Of a DNA stretch of 64,000 nt, positions 17,065 through 25,952 are shown piece by piece. This stretch comes from an uncultured Phocaeicola sp. (GTDB taxonomy: Bacteria > Bacteroidota > Bacteroidia > Bacteroidales > Bacteroidaceae): positions 1 to 64,000 of the forward strand of contig CALUJA010000008.1 of the NCBI GenBank assembly GCA_944320845.1. Direction: 5' to 3'. Within the stretch, counting starts at the first letter, position 1. Each line of letters begins with the position of its first letter. The position numbers and the translations under genes are program-made. The notes beneath the pieces are model-generated. The model saw nothing but the letters and a program-made list of their open reading frames with translations, had not been told where the DNA came from and made no database searches.

Positions 17065-17904
17065 ATGAGTGCTTATTATTATCTGGTAGCCGGTTTGCCT
17101 GACTTGTCGTTGGAGGATGGTAAACTGAATTACACATTGTCAAGTTTCAAGACAGAGCTGTACCCAGACTTGTCGGAAAAGGACAAATCTCTCGTGGATT
17201 TGCTTTATCTGAAATTTGATAATAGGAATTTGCTGCGTTTGCTTAAGGATAAAGATGCGGAGACCGAGGGAAAAGGCAATTATTCATCGGACGAGCTGCT
17301 CGCCCTTATAGCGGCAGTGCGCGACGGTGAGGCTCCTGATTCTAAATATCCTATTTATTTCTATGAATTTATTTTCCAATATTTGACTCTTTCTCCGGAA
17401 GAAACCTATCGCTCGGAAGATATGCTTGCATCGGCTTATTATATGTATGCTCGACGATGCAAGAACAGATTTCTTGCTTCATGGTTTGACTTTAACCTGA
17501 ATGTAAATAATATATTGGCGGCACTGACAGCACGCAAATATAAGATGGATGTAGCTGATGTGGTAGTGGGACAAACAGAAATATGTGATGCTTTGCGAAC
17601 ATCGAACGCAAGAGATTTCGGCCTGAATGAAGTGATTGATTATTTTGAAGCTTTGCTGCATATTTCTGAGACCGAAGAACTGGTGGAGCGTGAAAAGAAA
17701 GTGGATCAGTTGAAATGGAACTGGTTGGAGAGTGAGTCTTTTTTCCATTATTTTACCATAGAGCGTATTCTGGTGTTCGTTTTACGGTTGGAAATGATAG
17801 AACGTTGGATATCTTTGGATAAAGAAAAGGGTCATGAACTGTTCCGGCAGATGATTCAGCATTTGAAGGATGAAGTCCAGATTCCGGAAGAATTTAGAAA
17901 ATAG
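17065..17904 (+). CDS. DUF2764 protein, probable divergent V-ATPase subunit C
   Basis: A 279-residue soluble protein annotated as DUF2764 in related genomes. It sits between subunits E and A, where a subunit C gene would be expected. I see weak internal repeats like those of the C/AC39 family: LKFDNRNLLRLLKDK near 49-63 and FDFNLNVNNILAALTARK near 141-158. A C-terminal stretch, TIERILVFVLRLEMIERWIS (231-250), recalls the C-subunit helix that ends in KExEIRN. I infer that it is the central-stalk socket joining the rotor shaft to the K ring. The match is by eye and needs structural confirmation. Confidence 0.8.
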   Translation: MSAYYYLVAGLPDLSLEDGKLNYTLSSFKTELYPDLSEKDKSLVDLLYLKFDNRNLLRLLKDKDAETEGKGNYSSDELLALIAAVRDGEAPDSKYPIYFYEFIFQYLTLSPEETYRSEDMLASAYYMYARRCKNRFLASWFDFNLNVNNILAALTARKYKMDVADVVVGQTEICDALRTSNARDFGLNEVIDYFEALLHISETEELVEREKKVDQLKWNWLESESFFHYFTIERILVFVLRLEMIERWISLDKEKGHELFRQMIQHLKDEVQIPEEFRK

Positions 17905-17919
17905 TAAAATTAAGATAAA

Positions 17920-19677
17920 ATGGCAACAAAAGGAACTGTTTTAGGCGTTATAGCCAATATGGTTACGCTGACTGTTGACGGTCCGGTGGCTCAAAATGAA
18001 ATTTGTTATATATTGACCGGCGGCGACCGTTTAATGGCCGAGGTAATCAAAGTTGTCGGTAAAAGCGCGTATGTTCAGGTCTTTGAAAGTACACGCGGTT
18101 TGAAAGTGGGAGCCGAAGCTGAGTTTACCGGTCATATGTTGGAAGTAACTTTAGGTCCGGGTATGCTGTCGAAGAATTATGATGGCTTGCAGAATGACCT
18201 GGACAAGATGGAGGGCGTTTTCTTGAAACGCGGGCAATATACTTATCCGCTCGATAAGGAACGTAAGTGGCATTTTAAACCAATAGTAAAGGAGGGAGAT
18301 AAAGTAGGCCCTTCGGCTTGGTTGGGCGAAGTGGAGGAAAACCATCAGCCACTAAAGATAATGGTTCCCTTTCAATTGACTGATTCGTATGTGGTAAAGT
18401 CAGTTGTGGAAGAGGGGGAATATACAATTGAGGATACCGTAGCAGTGCTGGCAGATAGAGAAGGGAAAGAAATTCCTGTAAATATGATTCAAAAGTGGCC
18501 GGTAAAGAAAGCTATGGTGAATTACCGTGAAAAGCCTCGTCCTTATAAATTGTTGGAAACAGGCGTTCGTGTAATTGATACTTTGAATCCGATAGTAGAG
18601 GGTGGTACCGGATTTATTCCTGGACCGTTTGGTACCGGTAAGACTGTATTGCAGCATGCCATTTCAAAGCAGGCAGAAGCTGATATTGTTATAATTGCGG
18701 CGTGTGGTGAGCGTGCAAATGAGGTCGTGGAGATTTTTACAGAATTTCCGGAATTAGTAGACCCCCATACGGGACGGAAATTGATGGAGCGTACTATTAT
18801 TGTAGCAAATACTTCCAATATGCCGGTCGCTGCCCGTGAAGCGTCCGTCTACACGGCAATGACGATGGCTGAATATTATCGTGCAATGGGCTTGAAAGTC
18901 CTTTTGATGGCTGACTCTACTTCCCGTTGGGCACAGGCTTTGCGTGAGATGTCCAACCGTATGGAAGAATTGCCGGGGCCGGATGCCTTTCCTATGGATT
19001 TGTCTGCAATCATTTCAAACTTCTATGGTCGTGCAGGATTTGTTCATCTTTATAATGGTGTCACTGGATCTATCACATTTATCGGGACAGTATCCCCGGC
19101 TGGAGGAAACTTGAAAGAGCCGGTAACTGAGAATACAAAGAAAGTGGCGCGCTGTTTTTATGCGTTGGAACAGGAACGGGCAGACCGGAAACGTTATCCG
19201 GCTGTCAATCCGATTGATTCCTATTCTAAATATCTGGAGTATCCGGAATTTGAAGATTATATAGCCAAACATATTAATGGCGAATGGATTGGTAAAGTGA
19301 ATGAACTGAAGACGCGCTTGTTGCGTGGAAAGGAAATAGCAGAGCAAATCAACATTTTAGGTGATGATGGTGTTCCGGTAGACTATCATGTGATATTTTG
19401 GAAATCAGAATTGATAGACTTTGTTATTTTGCAGCAAGATGCTTTTGATGAAGTTGATTCTGTTACTCCGATGGAACGTCAAGAAGAAATGGTGAATATG
19501 GTGATAGATATTTGCCGTGCAGATTTTGAATTTGACAATTTTGTAGAAGTAATGGATTACTTTAAGAAAATGATTAATGTCTGCAAACAGATGAATTATG
19601 CGCGTTTCCGTTCAGAACAATATTCTGAGTATAAGAAACAGTTGCAGGATTTGGTTGCCGAAAGGAAAGTGAAATAA
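17920..19677 (+). CDS. ntpA: V-type ATPase catalytic subunit A
   Basis: Catalytic subunit of 585 residues. The nucleotide-binding loop is GPFGTGKT at 235-242 (Lys241). The large non-homologous insertion between the N-terminal barrel and the nucleotide domain (about 115-190), which separates A-type/V-type A subunits from F-type beta, is present. MADSTSRWAQALREMSNRMEELPG and the following AFPMDLSAIISNFYGRAG are strongly conserved in the family. Length is normal. It lies 15 bases after the DUF2764 gene and 24 bases before subunit B. Confidence 0.98.
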   Translation: MATKGTVLGVIANMVTLTVDGPVAQNEICYILTGGDRLMAEVIKVVGKSAYVQVFESTRGLKVGAEAEFTGHMLEVTLGPGMLSKNYDGLQNDLDKMEGVFLKRGQYTYPLDKERKWHFKPIVKEGDKVGPSAWLGEVEENHQPLKIMVPFQLTDSYVVKSVVEEGEYTIEDTVAVLADREGKEIPVNMIQKWPVKKAMVNYREKPRPYKLLETGVRVIDTLNPIVEGGTGFIPGPFGTGKTVLQHAISKQAEADIVIIAACGERANEVVEIFTEFPELVDPHTGRKLMERTIIVANTSNMPVAAREASVYTAMTMAEYYRAMGLKVLLMADSTSRWAQALREMSNRMEELPGPDAFPMDLSAIISNFYGRAGFVHLYNGVTGSITFIGTVSPAGGNLKEPVTENTKKVARCFYALEQERADRKRYPAVNPIDSYSKYLEYPEFEDYIAKHINGEWIGKVNELKTRLLRGKEIAEQINILGDDGVPVDYHVIFWKSELIDFVILQQDAFDEVDSVTPMERQEEMVNMVIDICRADFEFDNFVEVMDYFKKMINVCKQMNYARFRSEQYSEYKKQLQDLVAERKVK

Positions 19678-19701
19678 TGGAAAATCTTTAAATTAAAGAC
19701 A

Positions 19702-21027
19702 ATGGCAACAAAAGCTTTTCAAAAGATATATACAAAGATTAGTCAGATAACCAAGGCTACCTGCTCATTGAAAGCAATGGGGGTTGGTTATGATGAATTG
19801 GCTATGGTAAACGGCAAGCTTGCCCAGGTGGTGAAGATAGCCGGAGATGAAGTGACACTTCAGGTTTTTGAAGGGACAGAAGGTATTCCGACTAACGCTG
19901 AAGTTGTATTTTTAGGCAAGTCGCCGACTCTGAAGGTCAGCGAGCAGTTGGCGGGACGGTTTTTCAATGCATTCGGAGAACCTATTGATGGAGGGCCGGA
20001 AATAGAAGGGAAAGAAGTGGAAATCGGCGGTCCTTCGGTAAATCCGGTTCGGCGTAAGCAGCCTTCAGAACTGATAGCGACTGGTATTGCCGGCATCGAT
20101 TTGAACAATACATTGGTGTCGGGGCAGAAGATTCCGTTTTTTGCCGATCCGGATCAGCCTTTTAATCAGGTAATGGCAATGGTGGCATTGCGCGCTCAAA
20201 CGGATAAGATTATTTTGGGCGGTATGGGTATGACGAACGATGATTATCTATATTTTAAGAATGTATTTTCAAACGCAGGGGCTCTTGACCGCATTATCAG
20301 TTTTGTCAATACGACGGAAAATCCTCCGGTTGAGCGTTTGCTGATACCGGATATGGCATTGACTGCTGCTGAATATTTTGCAGTGGAGCATAATCAAAAG
20401 GTTCTGGTCTTGCTGACCGATATGACATCTTATGCTGACGCCTTGGCCATTGTGTCCAATAGAATGGACCAGATTCCTTCCAAAGACTCTATGCCCGGTT
20501 CGTTGTATTCTGATTTGGCCAAGATTTATGAAAAGGCTGTGCAGTTCCCGACCGGCGGATCTATTACCATTATTGCTGTTACTACTCTTTCGGGAGGTGA
20601 CATTACGCATGCGGTACCGGATAATACGGGATACATTACCGAAGGGCAGTTGTTCTTGCGGCGAGACAGCGATATCGGTAAGGTTATTGTCGATCCGTTC
20701 CGTTCTCTGTCTCGTTTGAAGCAGTTGGTGAGCGGTAAGAAAACCCGTAAAGATCATCCGCAGGTAATGAATGCGGCGGTGCGCCTTTATGCAGATGCTG
20801 CGAGTGCCAAGACAAAAATGGAAAACGGCTTTGACTTGACCAATTATGATGAACGAGCATTGGCTTTTGCCAAAGATTATGCGAATCAATTGTTGGCGAT
20901 TGATGTGAATTTGAATACGACAGAAATGTTGGATGTTACGTGGGGATTGTTCAGCAAATATTTCAAGCCAGAGGAAGTAAACATTAAGAAGGAATTTGTA
21001 GACCAATACTGGAAGAAGCAATCTTAA
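19702..21027 (+). CDS. ntpB: V-type ATPase subunit B (non-catalytic)
   Basis: A 441-residue partner of subunit A in the A3B3 head. It lacks a Walker A motif, as V-type B subunits do. Conserved stretches include VNPVRRKQPSELIATGIAGID and TDMTSYADALAIVSNRMDQIPS, then PGSLYSDLAKIYEKA. The gene starts 24 bases after subunit A and ends 13 bases before subunit D. Length and spacing are normal. Confidence 0.98.
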   Translation: MATKAFQKIYTKISQITKATCSLKAMGVGYDELAMVNGKLAQVVKIAGDEVTLQVFEGTEGIPTNAEVVFLGKSPTLKVSEQLAGRFFNAFGEPIDGGPEIEGKEVEIGGPSVNPVRRKQPSELIATGIAGIDLNNTLVSGQKIPFFADPDQPFNQVMAMVALRAQTDKIILGGMGMTNDDYLYFKNVFSNAGALDRIISFVNTTENPPVERLLIPDMALTAAEYFAVEHNQKVLVLLTDMTSYADALAIVSNRMDQIPSKDSMPGSLYSDLAKIYEKAVQFPTGGSITIIAVTTLSGGDITHAVPDNTGYITEGQLFLRRDSDIGKVIVDPFRSLSRLKQLVSGKKTRKDHPQVMNAAVRLYADAASAKTKMENGFDLTNYDERALAFAKDYANQLLAIDVNLNTTEMLDVTWGLFSKYFKPEEVNIKKEFVDQYWKKQS

Positions 21028-21040
21028 AACAGACAGAGAT

Positions 21041-21646
21041 ATGGCTATAAAATTTCAATATAATAAGACCTCGTTGCAGCAGCTTGAAAAGCAGCTTAAA
21101 ATTCGGGTGCGCACGCTGCCTATTATAAAGAATAAGGAAAGTGCGCTGCGGCTTGAAGTAAAACGCTGCAAGTCTGAAGCCGGGGAATTAGAAGTTCGTC
21201 TGGAACAGCAGATTCAGGCGTATGAAGCCATGTTCGCACTCTGGAATGAATTTGATGCTTCATTGATCAAAGTGAGAGATGTCCGTTTAGGCGTGCGTAA
21301 GATTGCCGGAGTCAGGGTCCCGATGCTGGAGGATGTGGACTTTGAAATAGCTCCGTTCAGTTTGTTTGTTTCGCCCAAATGGTATGCTGATGGCATCCAT
21401 TTGTTGAAAGGATTGGCTCAAACCGCTATTGAACGCGAGTTTACGCTCGCTAAGCTGGGGTTGCTGGAACATGCGCGAAAGAAGACTACGCAAAAAGTAA
21501 ACTTGTTTGAGAAAGTGCAGATACCGGGATATCAGGATGCGCTGCGTAAAATCAAACGGTTTATGGAGGATGAAGAAAATCTGTCGAAGTCATCGCAGAA
21601 GATTCTGAAGTCTATCCAGGAGAAAAGAAAGGAGGAAGAGGTATGA
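21041..21646 (+). CDS. ntpD: V-type ATPase subunit D (central shaft)
   Basis: A 201-residue rotor-shaft subunit, mostly two long antiparallel helices. The N-terminal YNKTSLQQLEKQLKIRVRTLP and the C-terminal KVNLFEKVQIPGYQDALRKI (the second helix, which runs back into the head) are characteristic. Its stop overlaps the start of the subunit I gene by four bases (ATGA), indicating translational coupling. In other V-type enzymes D works with subunit F, for which no gene is seen here. Confidence 0.95.
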   Translation: MAIKFQYNKTSLQQLEKQLKIRVRTLPIIKNKESALRLEVKRCKSEAGELEVRLEQQIQAYEAMFALWNEFDASLIKVRDVRLGVRKIAGVRVPMLEDVDFEIAPFSLFVSPKWYADGIHLLKGLAQTAIEREFTLAKLGLLEHARKKTTQKVNLFEKVQIPGYQDALRKIKRFMEDEENLSKSSQKILKSIQEKRKEEEV

Positions 21647-23448
21647 TTGCAAAGATGAAAAAGCTTACCTTTTTGATTTACCACAAAGATTATGATGCTT
21701 TTTTGAAAAGTATCCGCAATCTGGGGGTAATACATGTGGTGACTAAAGCGCAGGGGACTGCTGAAAATGAGGCTTTGCAGGAATCTGTCCGTTTGTCTGC
21801 CAGATATCAGGCTGTAATCAAATGCTTGCAGGGGATGAATGTGCCTGCTGCTGTCCATGCAGGTGATGCGCTGAAAGGGAAGAAGGCATTGGATGATGTG
21901 GAAGGTTTGCAGCGTCAGGAACAGCAGTTGGCTGCCCGTTTGCAGGCTTTGGGTAAGGAAGAGACAGCCTTGGAGCCGTGGGGAAATTTTAATCCGGATA
22001 GTATAAAGCGCTTGCGGGATGCCGGTCATCGGATTGATTTCTATATCTGTTCCGAAAAGCAGTTCAAGGAGGAATGGACGGATTTATACCATGCTACCGT
22101 AATTAACCGTGTAGGTTCCAGACTTTACTTTATAACGATAACTCCGGTCGGCGAGTGTGTAGAGCTTGATGTGGAGGCCGCTAAATTGCCGGATGTTGCG
22201 TTGAGCGACCTGCAGGCTCGTTTGGAAGATATCCGCAGACAGCAGGAAAATGTGAAAAAGCGGATGGAAGAATTGGCCGAGACAGCCATTCCCGATTTGC
22301 AGGCGGCTCAAACGCAGGTTTGTGCTGATATAGAATTTTCAAAAGTCGTATTGAGTGGCGACAGTTTGGCGGATGACAAACTTGTCTTGCTGCAAGGTTG
22401 GGCTCCTGTTGCACAGGTGGAAAAGATTAAGGAATATTTGTCTGCTCAAGAAGCATATTATGAAATAGCTGACCCGACACCGGATGATGATGTTCCTATA
22501 TGCTTTGCAAACAATCGTTTCTTCCGTCTTTTTGAACCGATAATGCGCCTCTACATGCTTCCGAAGTATAATGAACTTGACCTTACCCCGTTTTTCGCCC
22601 CGTTTTTCATGCTGTTTTTTGGATTATGCTTGGGTGATATCGGTTATGGGCTTTTCATGCTGCTGGTTACCACCGTATATCGTCTGGCCGCCAGAAAGGT
22701 GGGTGAAGGGTTGAAGCCTATTCTGACACTGGTTCAAATCTTGGGCGCGTCGACGATGGTCTGCGGATTGCTGACAGGAACCTTCTTCGGATTCAGCCTG
22801 TATGAAATCCAGCTGTCGCTTTTCCAGCGGATGAAAGAAGCCATAGCCTTGGACAATCAGCAGATGTTTAATCTGTCGCTGATTCTGGGTGTGATTCAGA
22901 TTATATTCGGCATGATATTGAAGACGGTGAATCTTACGATTCAGCTCGGCTTCAAGTATGCGGTGGGTACGATTGGATGGCTGTTTGTTCTGGTGAGCAC
23001 CGGCATCGCGTTTGCTGCTCCCGGAGTGATGCCGATGGGCGGCACAATCCATCTGGTGCTTTTGGGTGTAGGCGTATTGATGGCTTATCTGTATAACAGT
23101 CCTGACAAGAATATATTTGTAAACTTCGGATTGGGATTGTGGGACAGCTATAACATGGCAACCGGTTTGTTGGGCGATGTGCTGTCTTATGTCCGTCTGT
23201 TTGCACTGGGGTTGTCGGGAGGAATTCTTGCCAGCGTGTTCAACAGTCTGGCTGCCGGTATGAGCCCGGACAATATCATAGCCGGACCGATTGTTATGGC
23301 GCTGATATTCGTGATAGGCCATGCTATCAATATATTTATGAATGTGTTGGGGGCTATGGTGCATCCGATGCGTCTGACCTTTGTCGAATTCTTCAAAAAC
23401 TCGGGATACGAAGGTGGCGGCAAAGAGTATAAACCTTTTAAGAATTGA
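21643..23448 (+). CDS. ntpI: V-type ATPase membrane subunit I (a-subunit)
   Basis: A 601-residue stator subunit that provides the ion half-channels against the K ring. The N-terminal half (about 1-310) is cytoplasmic and coiled-coil-rich. The C-terminal half has about seven or eight membrane helices, starting with FFAPFFMLFFGLCLGDIGYG. The conserved channel helix LLGDVLSYVRLFALGLSGG holds the essential arginine of this subunit, and HPMRLTFVEFFKNSGYEGGG is the usual C-terminal segment. The start is fixed by the ATGA overlap with the subunit D gene. Confidence 0.97.
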   Translation: MIAKMKKLTFLIYHKDYDAFLKSIRNLGVIHVVTKAQGTAENEALQESVRLSARYQAVIKCLQGMNVPAAVHAGDALKGKKALDDVEGLQRQEQQLAARLQALGKEETALEPWGNFNPDSIKRLRDAGHRIDFYICSEKQFKEEWTDLYHATVINRVGSRLYFITITPVGECVELDVEAAKLPDVALSDLQARLEDIRRQQENVKKRMEELAETAIPDLQAAQTQVCADIEFSKVVLSGDSLADDKLVLLQGWAPVAQVEKIKEYLSAQEAYYEIADPTPDDDVPICFANNRFFRLFEPIMRLYMLPKYNELDLTPFFAPFFMLFFGLCLGDIGYGLFMLLVTTVYRLAARKVGEGLKPILTLVQILGASTMVCGLLTGTFFGFSLYEIQLSLFQRMKEAIALDNQQMFNLSLILGVIQIIFGMILKTVNLTIQLGFKYAVGTIGWLFVLVSTGIAFAAPGVMPMGGTIHLVLLGVGVLMAYLYNSPDKNIFVNFGLGLWDSYNMATGLLGDVLSYVRLFALGLSGGILASVFNSLAAGMSPDNIIAGPIVMALIFVIGHAINIFMNVLGAMVHPMRLTFVEFFKNSGYEGGGKEYKPFKN

Positions 23449-23452
23449 TTGA

Positions 23453-23941
<489 letters not shown>

Positions 23942-23966
23942 TTGGGGGCTTTTTAAGATAGAGAAG

Positions 23967-24008
23967 GAATGTCTGATGCGGGGTTCTCGTTTCAGACATT
24001 CTTTTTTT
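23967..24008 (+). terminator. Terminator of the V-type ATPase operon
   Basis: GAATGTCTGA (23967-23976) pairs perfectly with TCAGACATTC (23992-24001), and seven T follow. Confidence 0.85.
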
Positions 24009-24221
24009 GAGTGATGCTTTCGGCAAGTTCAGGCAAAAATAGGTATCGGTTGCGGGAAAAGGATTTTTTGTCCCTTTAAAAAATTTTTTTCCATATTGAT
24101 TCTGCCAACTCGGTTTGGCAGAAAAGCAGGTCGGCTTTGGATTTTTTTTAGATTGAATATAGAAAATGGAAGGAAATAAAAACAATTCTTTTTTTCTTCT
24201 TCTAATTCAATGATTTTTTTG

Positions 24222-24229
24222 TAACTTTG
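24222..24229 (+). promoter_or_regulatory. -7 promoter element for glycogen synthase
   Basis: TAACTTTG matches the consensus and lies 25 bases before the ATG at 24254. The upstream region is T-rich without a clear -33 TTTG at the usual distance. Confidence 0.5.
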
Positions 24230-24253
24230 CGGCTGATTTAGAAAATATTAGTA

Positions 24254-25924
24254 ATGATAGACAAGCAACTGTTAACTCCGGATTATATCTTCGAGTCGAG
24301 TTGGGAAGTTTGTAATAAAGTTGGAGGTATCTATACTGTACTTTCTACGCGAGCGAAGACTTTGCAGGAAGCATTTCCGGACAGAATCTTTTTTATAGGG
24401 CCTGACTTCTGGTCAGGGAAAGAAAATCCTTTGTTTACCGAAGACAATGAGTTGTTGAAAGCTTGGAAAGACAATGCGATAAATAAGGATAACTTAAAAG
24501 TTCGTGTCGGCCGGTGGAATGTGCCGGGCAGTCCGATTGCGATTTTAGTTGATTTTACCCCTTTCTATTCTATAAAGAATGATATTTATACCCAAGCTTG
24601 GTGCGATTTCCAAGTAGATTCTCTCCATGCATACGGCGATTATGATGAAGCTTCAATGTTCTCGTATGCGGCGGGAAAGGTTGTGGAGAGTTTTTATCGT
24701 TATAATCTGACTGATGCGGATAAGGTCGTTTATCAGGCGCATGAATGGATGACAGGCTTGGGTGCGCTCTACATTCAGAAACACGTGCCTCAAATAGCGA
24801 CCATATTTACTACGCATGCCACTTCTATCGGACGTTCGATAGCCGGGAACGACAAGCCCCTTTATGATTACCTGTTCGCTTACAATGGAGACCAGATGGC
24901 TCGTGAACTGAACATGGAATCAAAACATTCCATTGAGAAGCAGACGGCTCATCATGTGGATTGTTTTACTACGGTAAGCGATATCACGAACAACGAATGT
25001 AAGGAACTGTTGGAAAGGCCGGCCGATGTCATATTGATGAACGGCTTTGAAGATGATTTTGTTCCCAAAGGAAGAAACTATACATTGAAGCGCCAAAGGT
25101 CTCGTAAGACTTTGTTGAAGTTGGCGAACCGGCTGTTGGGGGTCAGTTTGAGTGACGATACGCTGATTGTCGGAACAAGCGGACGGTACGAATTCAAGAA
25201 CAAGGGTATCAATGTGTATCTGGAAACATTGAACCGCTTGACTCGTGACAAGGGATTGAATAAGGAAGTCTTGGCTTTTGTCAGTGTTCCCGGTTGGGTA
25301 GGTGAGGCGCGCGAGGACTTGATAGAGCGGATGAAGAGCGATGAAGTCTTTACCACTCCGTTGGAATGCCCGTTCATAACCCATTGGCTTCATAACATGA
25401 GCCATGATCAGGTGCTCGATATGTTGAAATATCTGAATATGTCGAACGCGGCAGATGTGCAAGTGAAGGTTATCTTCGTGCCTTGCTACTTGGATGGAAA
25501 AGACGGCATTGTGAATATGCACTATTATGATTTGATGCCGGGCTTTGACTTGACGGTTTATCCTTCATATTATGAGCCGTGGGGATATACGCCGCTTGAG
25601 AGTGTAGCCTTTAAAGTTCCTACCATCACGACCGATCTGGCAGGTTTCGGCTTGTGGGTGAACAGTCTGAAAGGGCATTATGGCACATTGCAGGATGGTG
25701 TAAAGGTTATTCATCGTACGGATTACAATTATTCAGAGGTGGCCGATGCCATTAAAGATACAATTGTTGAATTTTCCGGTCTGCAGCAGAAGGATATTGA
25801 GAAAATCCGGAAAAATGCAGCCGCCATCGCAGAAAAGGCGTTATGGAAACACTTTATAAGCCAGTATTATCAGGCGTATGATGTCGCTTTGCGCAATGCG
25901 GAAAAGCGCCTCGGAACGAAATAA
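24254..25924 (+). CDS. Glycogen synthase of the eukaryote-like GT3 family
   Basis: A 556-residue GT-B glycosyltransferase that extends alpha-1,4-glucan from a nucleotide sugar. The N-terminus has FESSWEVCNKVGGIYTVL, the donor-binding KVGG loop. HEWMTGLGALYIQK and FTTHATSIGRSIAG are typical of the yeast/animal-type GT3 enzymes, not of bacterial GlgA (GT5). The catalytic E-x7-E pair is Glu441 and Glu449 in EPWGYTPLE. At 556 residues it lacks the longer C-terminal regulatory tail of eukaryotic enzymes. The alpha-glucan phosphorylase gene follows after 28 bases, so synthesis and breakdown are co-expressed. Confidence 0.93.
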   Translation: MIDKQLLTPDYIFESSWEVCNKVGGIYTVLSTRAKTLQEAFPDRIFFIGPDFWSGKENPLFTEDNELLKAWKDNAINKDNLKVRVGRWNVPGSPIAILVDFTPFYSIKNDIYTQAWCDFQVDSLHAYGDYDEASMFSYAAGKVVESFYRYNLTDADKVVYQAHEWMTGLGALYIQKHVPQIATIFTTHATSIGRSIAGNDKPLYDYLFAYNGDQMARELNMESKHSIEKQTAHHVDCFTTVSDITNNECKELLERPADVILMNGFEDDFVPKGRNYTLKRQRSRKTLLKLANRLLGVSLSDDTLIVGTSGRYEFKNKGINVYLETLNRLTRDKGLNKEVLAFVSVPGWVGEAREDLIERMKSDEVFTTPLECPFITHWLHNMSHDQVLDMLKYLNMSNAADVQVKVIFVPCYLDGKDGIVNMHYYDLMPGFDLTVYPSYYEPWGYTPLESVAFKVPTITTDLAGFGLWVNSLKGHYGTLQDGVKVIHRTDYNYSEVADAIKDTIVEFSGLQQKDIEKIRKNAAAIAEKALWKHFISQYYQAYDVALRNAEKRLGTK

Positions 25925-25952
25925 ACAAGAACCAAAATTTAAAACTTGAGAT

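Larger units (their letters stand above)
23942..24253. other. Gene-free region between the ATPase operon and glycogen synthase
   Basis: This 312-base AT-rich stretch holds the operon terminator (23967-24008) and a -7 element for the next gene (24222-24229). I see no gene or other structure in it. Confidence 0.6.

Noticed and set aside
22624..23364. A 246-codon minus-strand frame opposite V-ATPase subunit I
   Set aside because: Shadow of the membrane half of subunit I, rich in His and Gln, with no domain.
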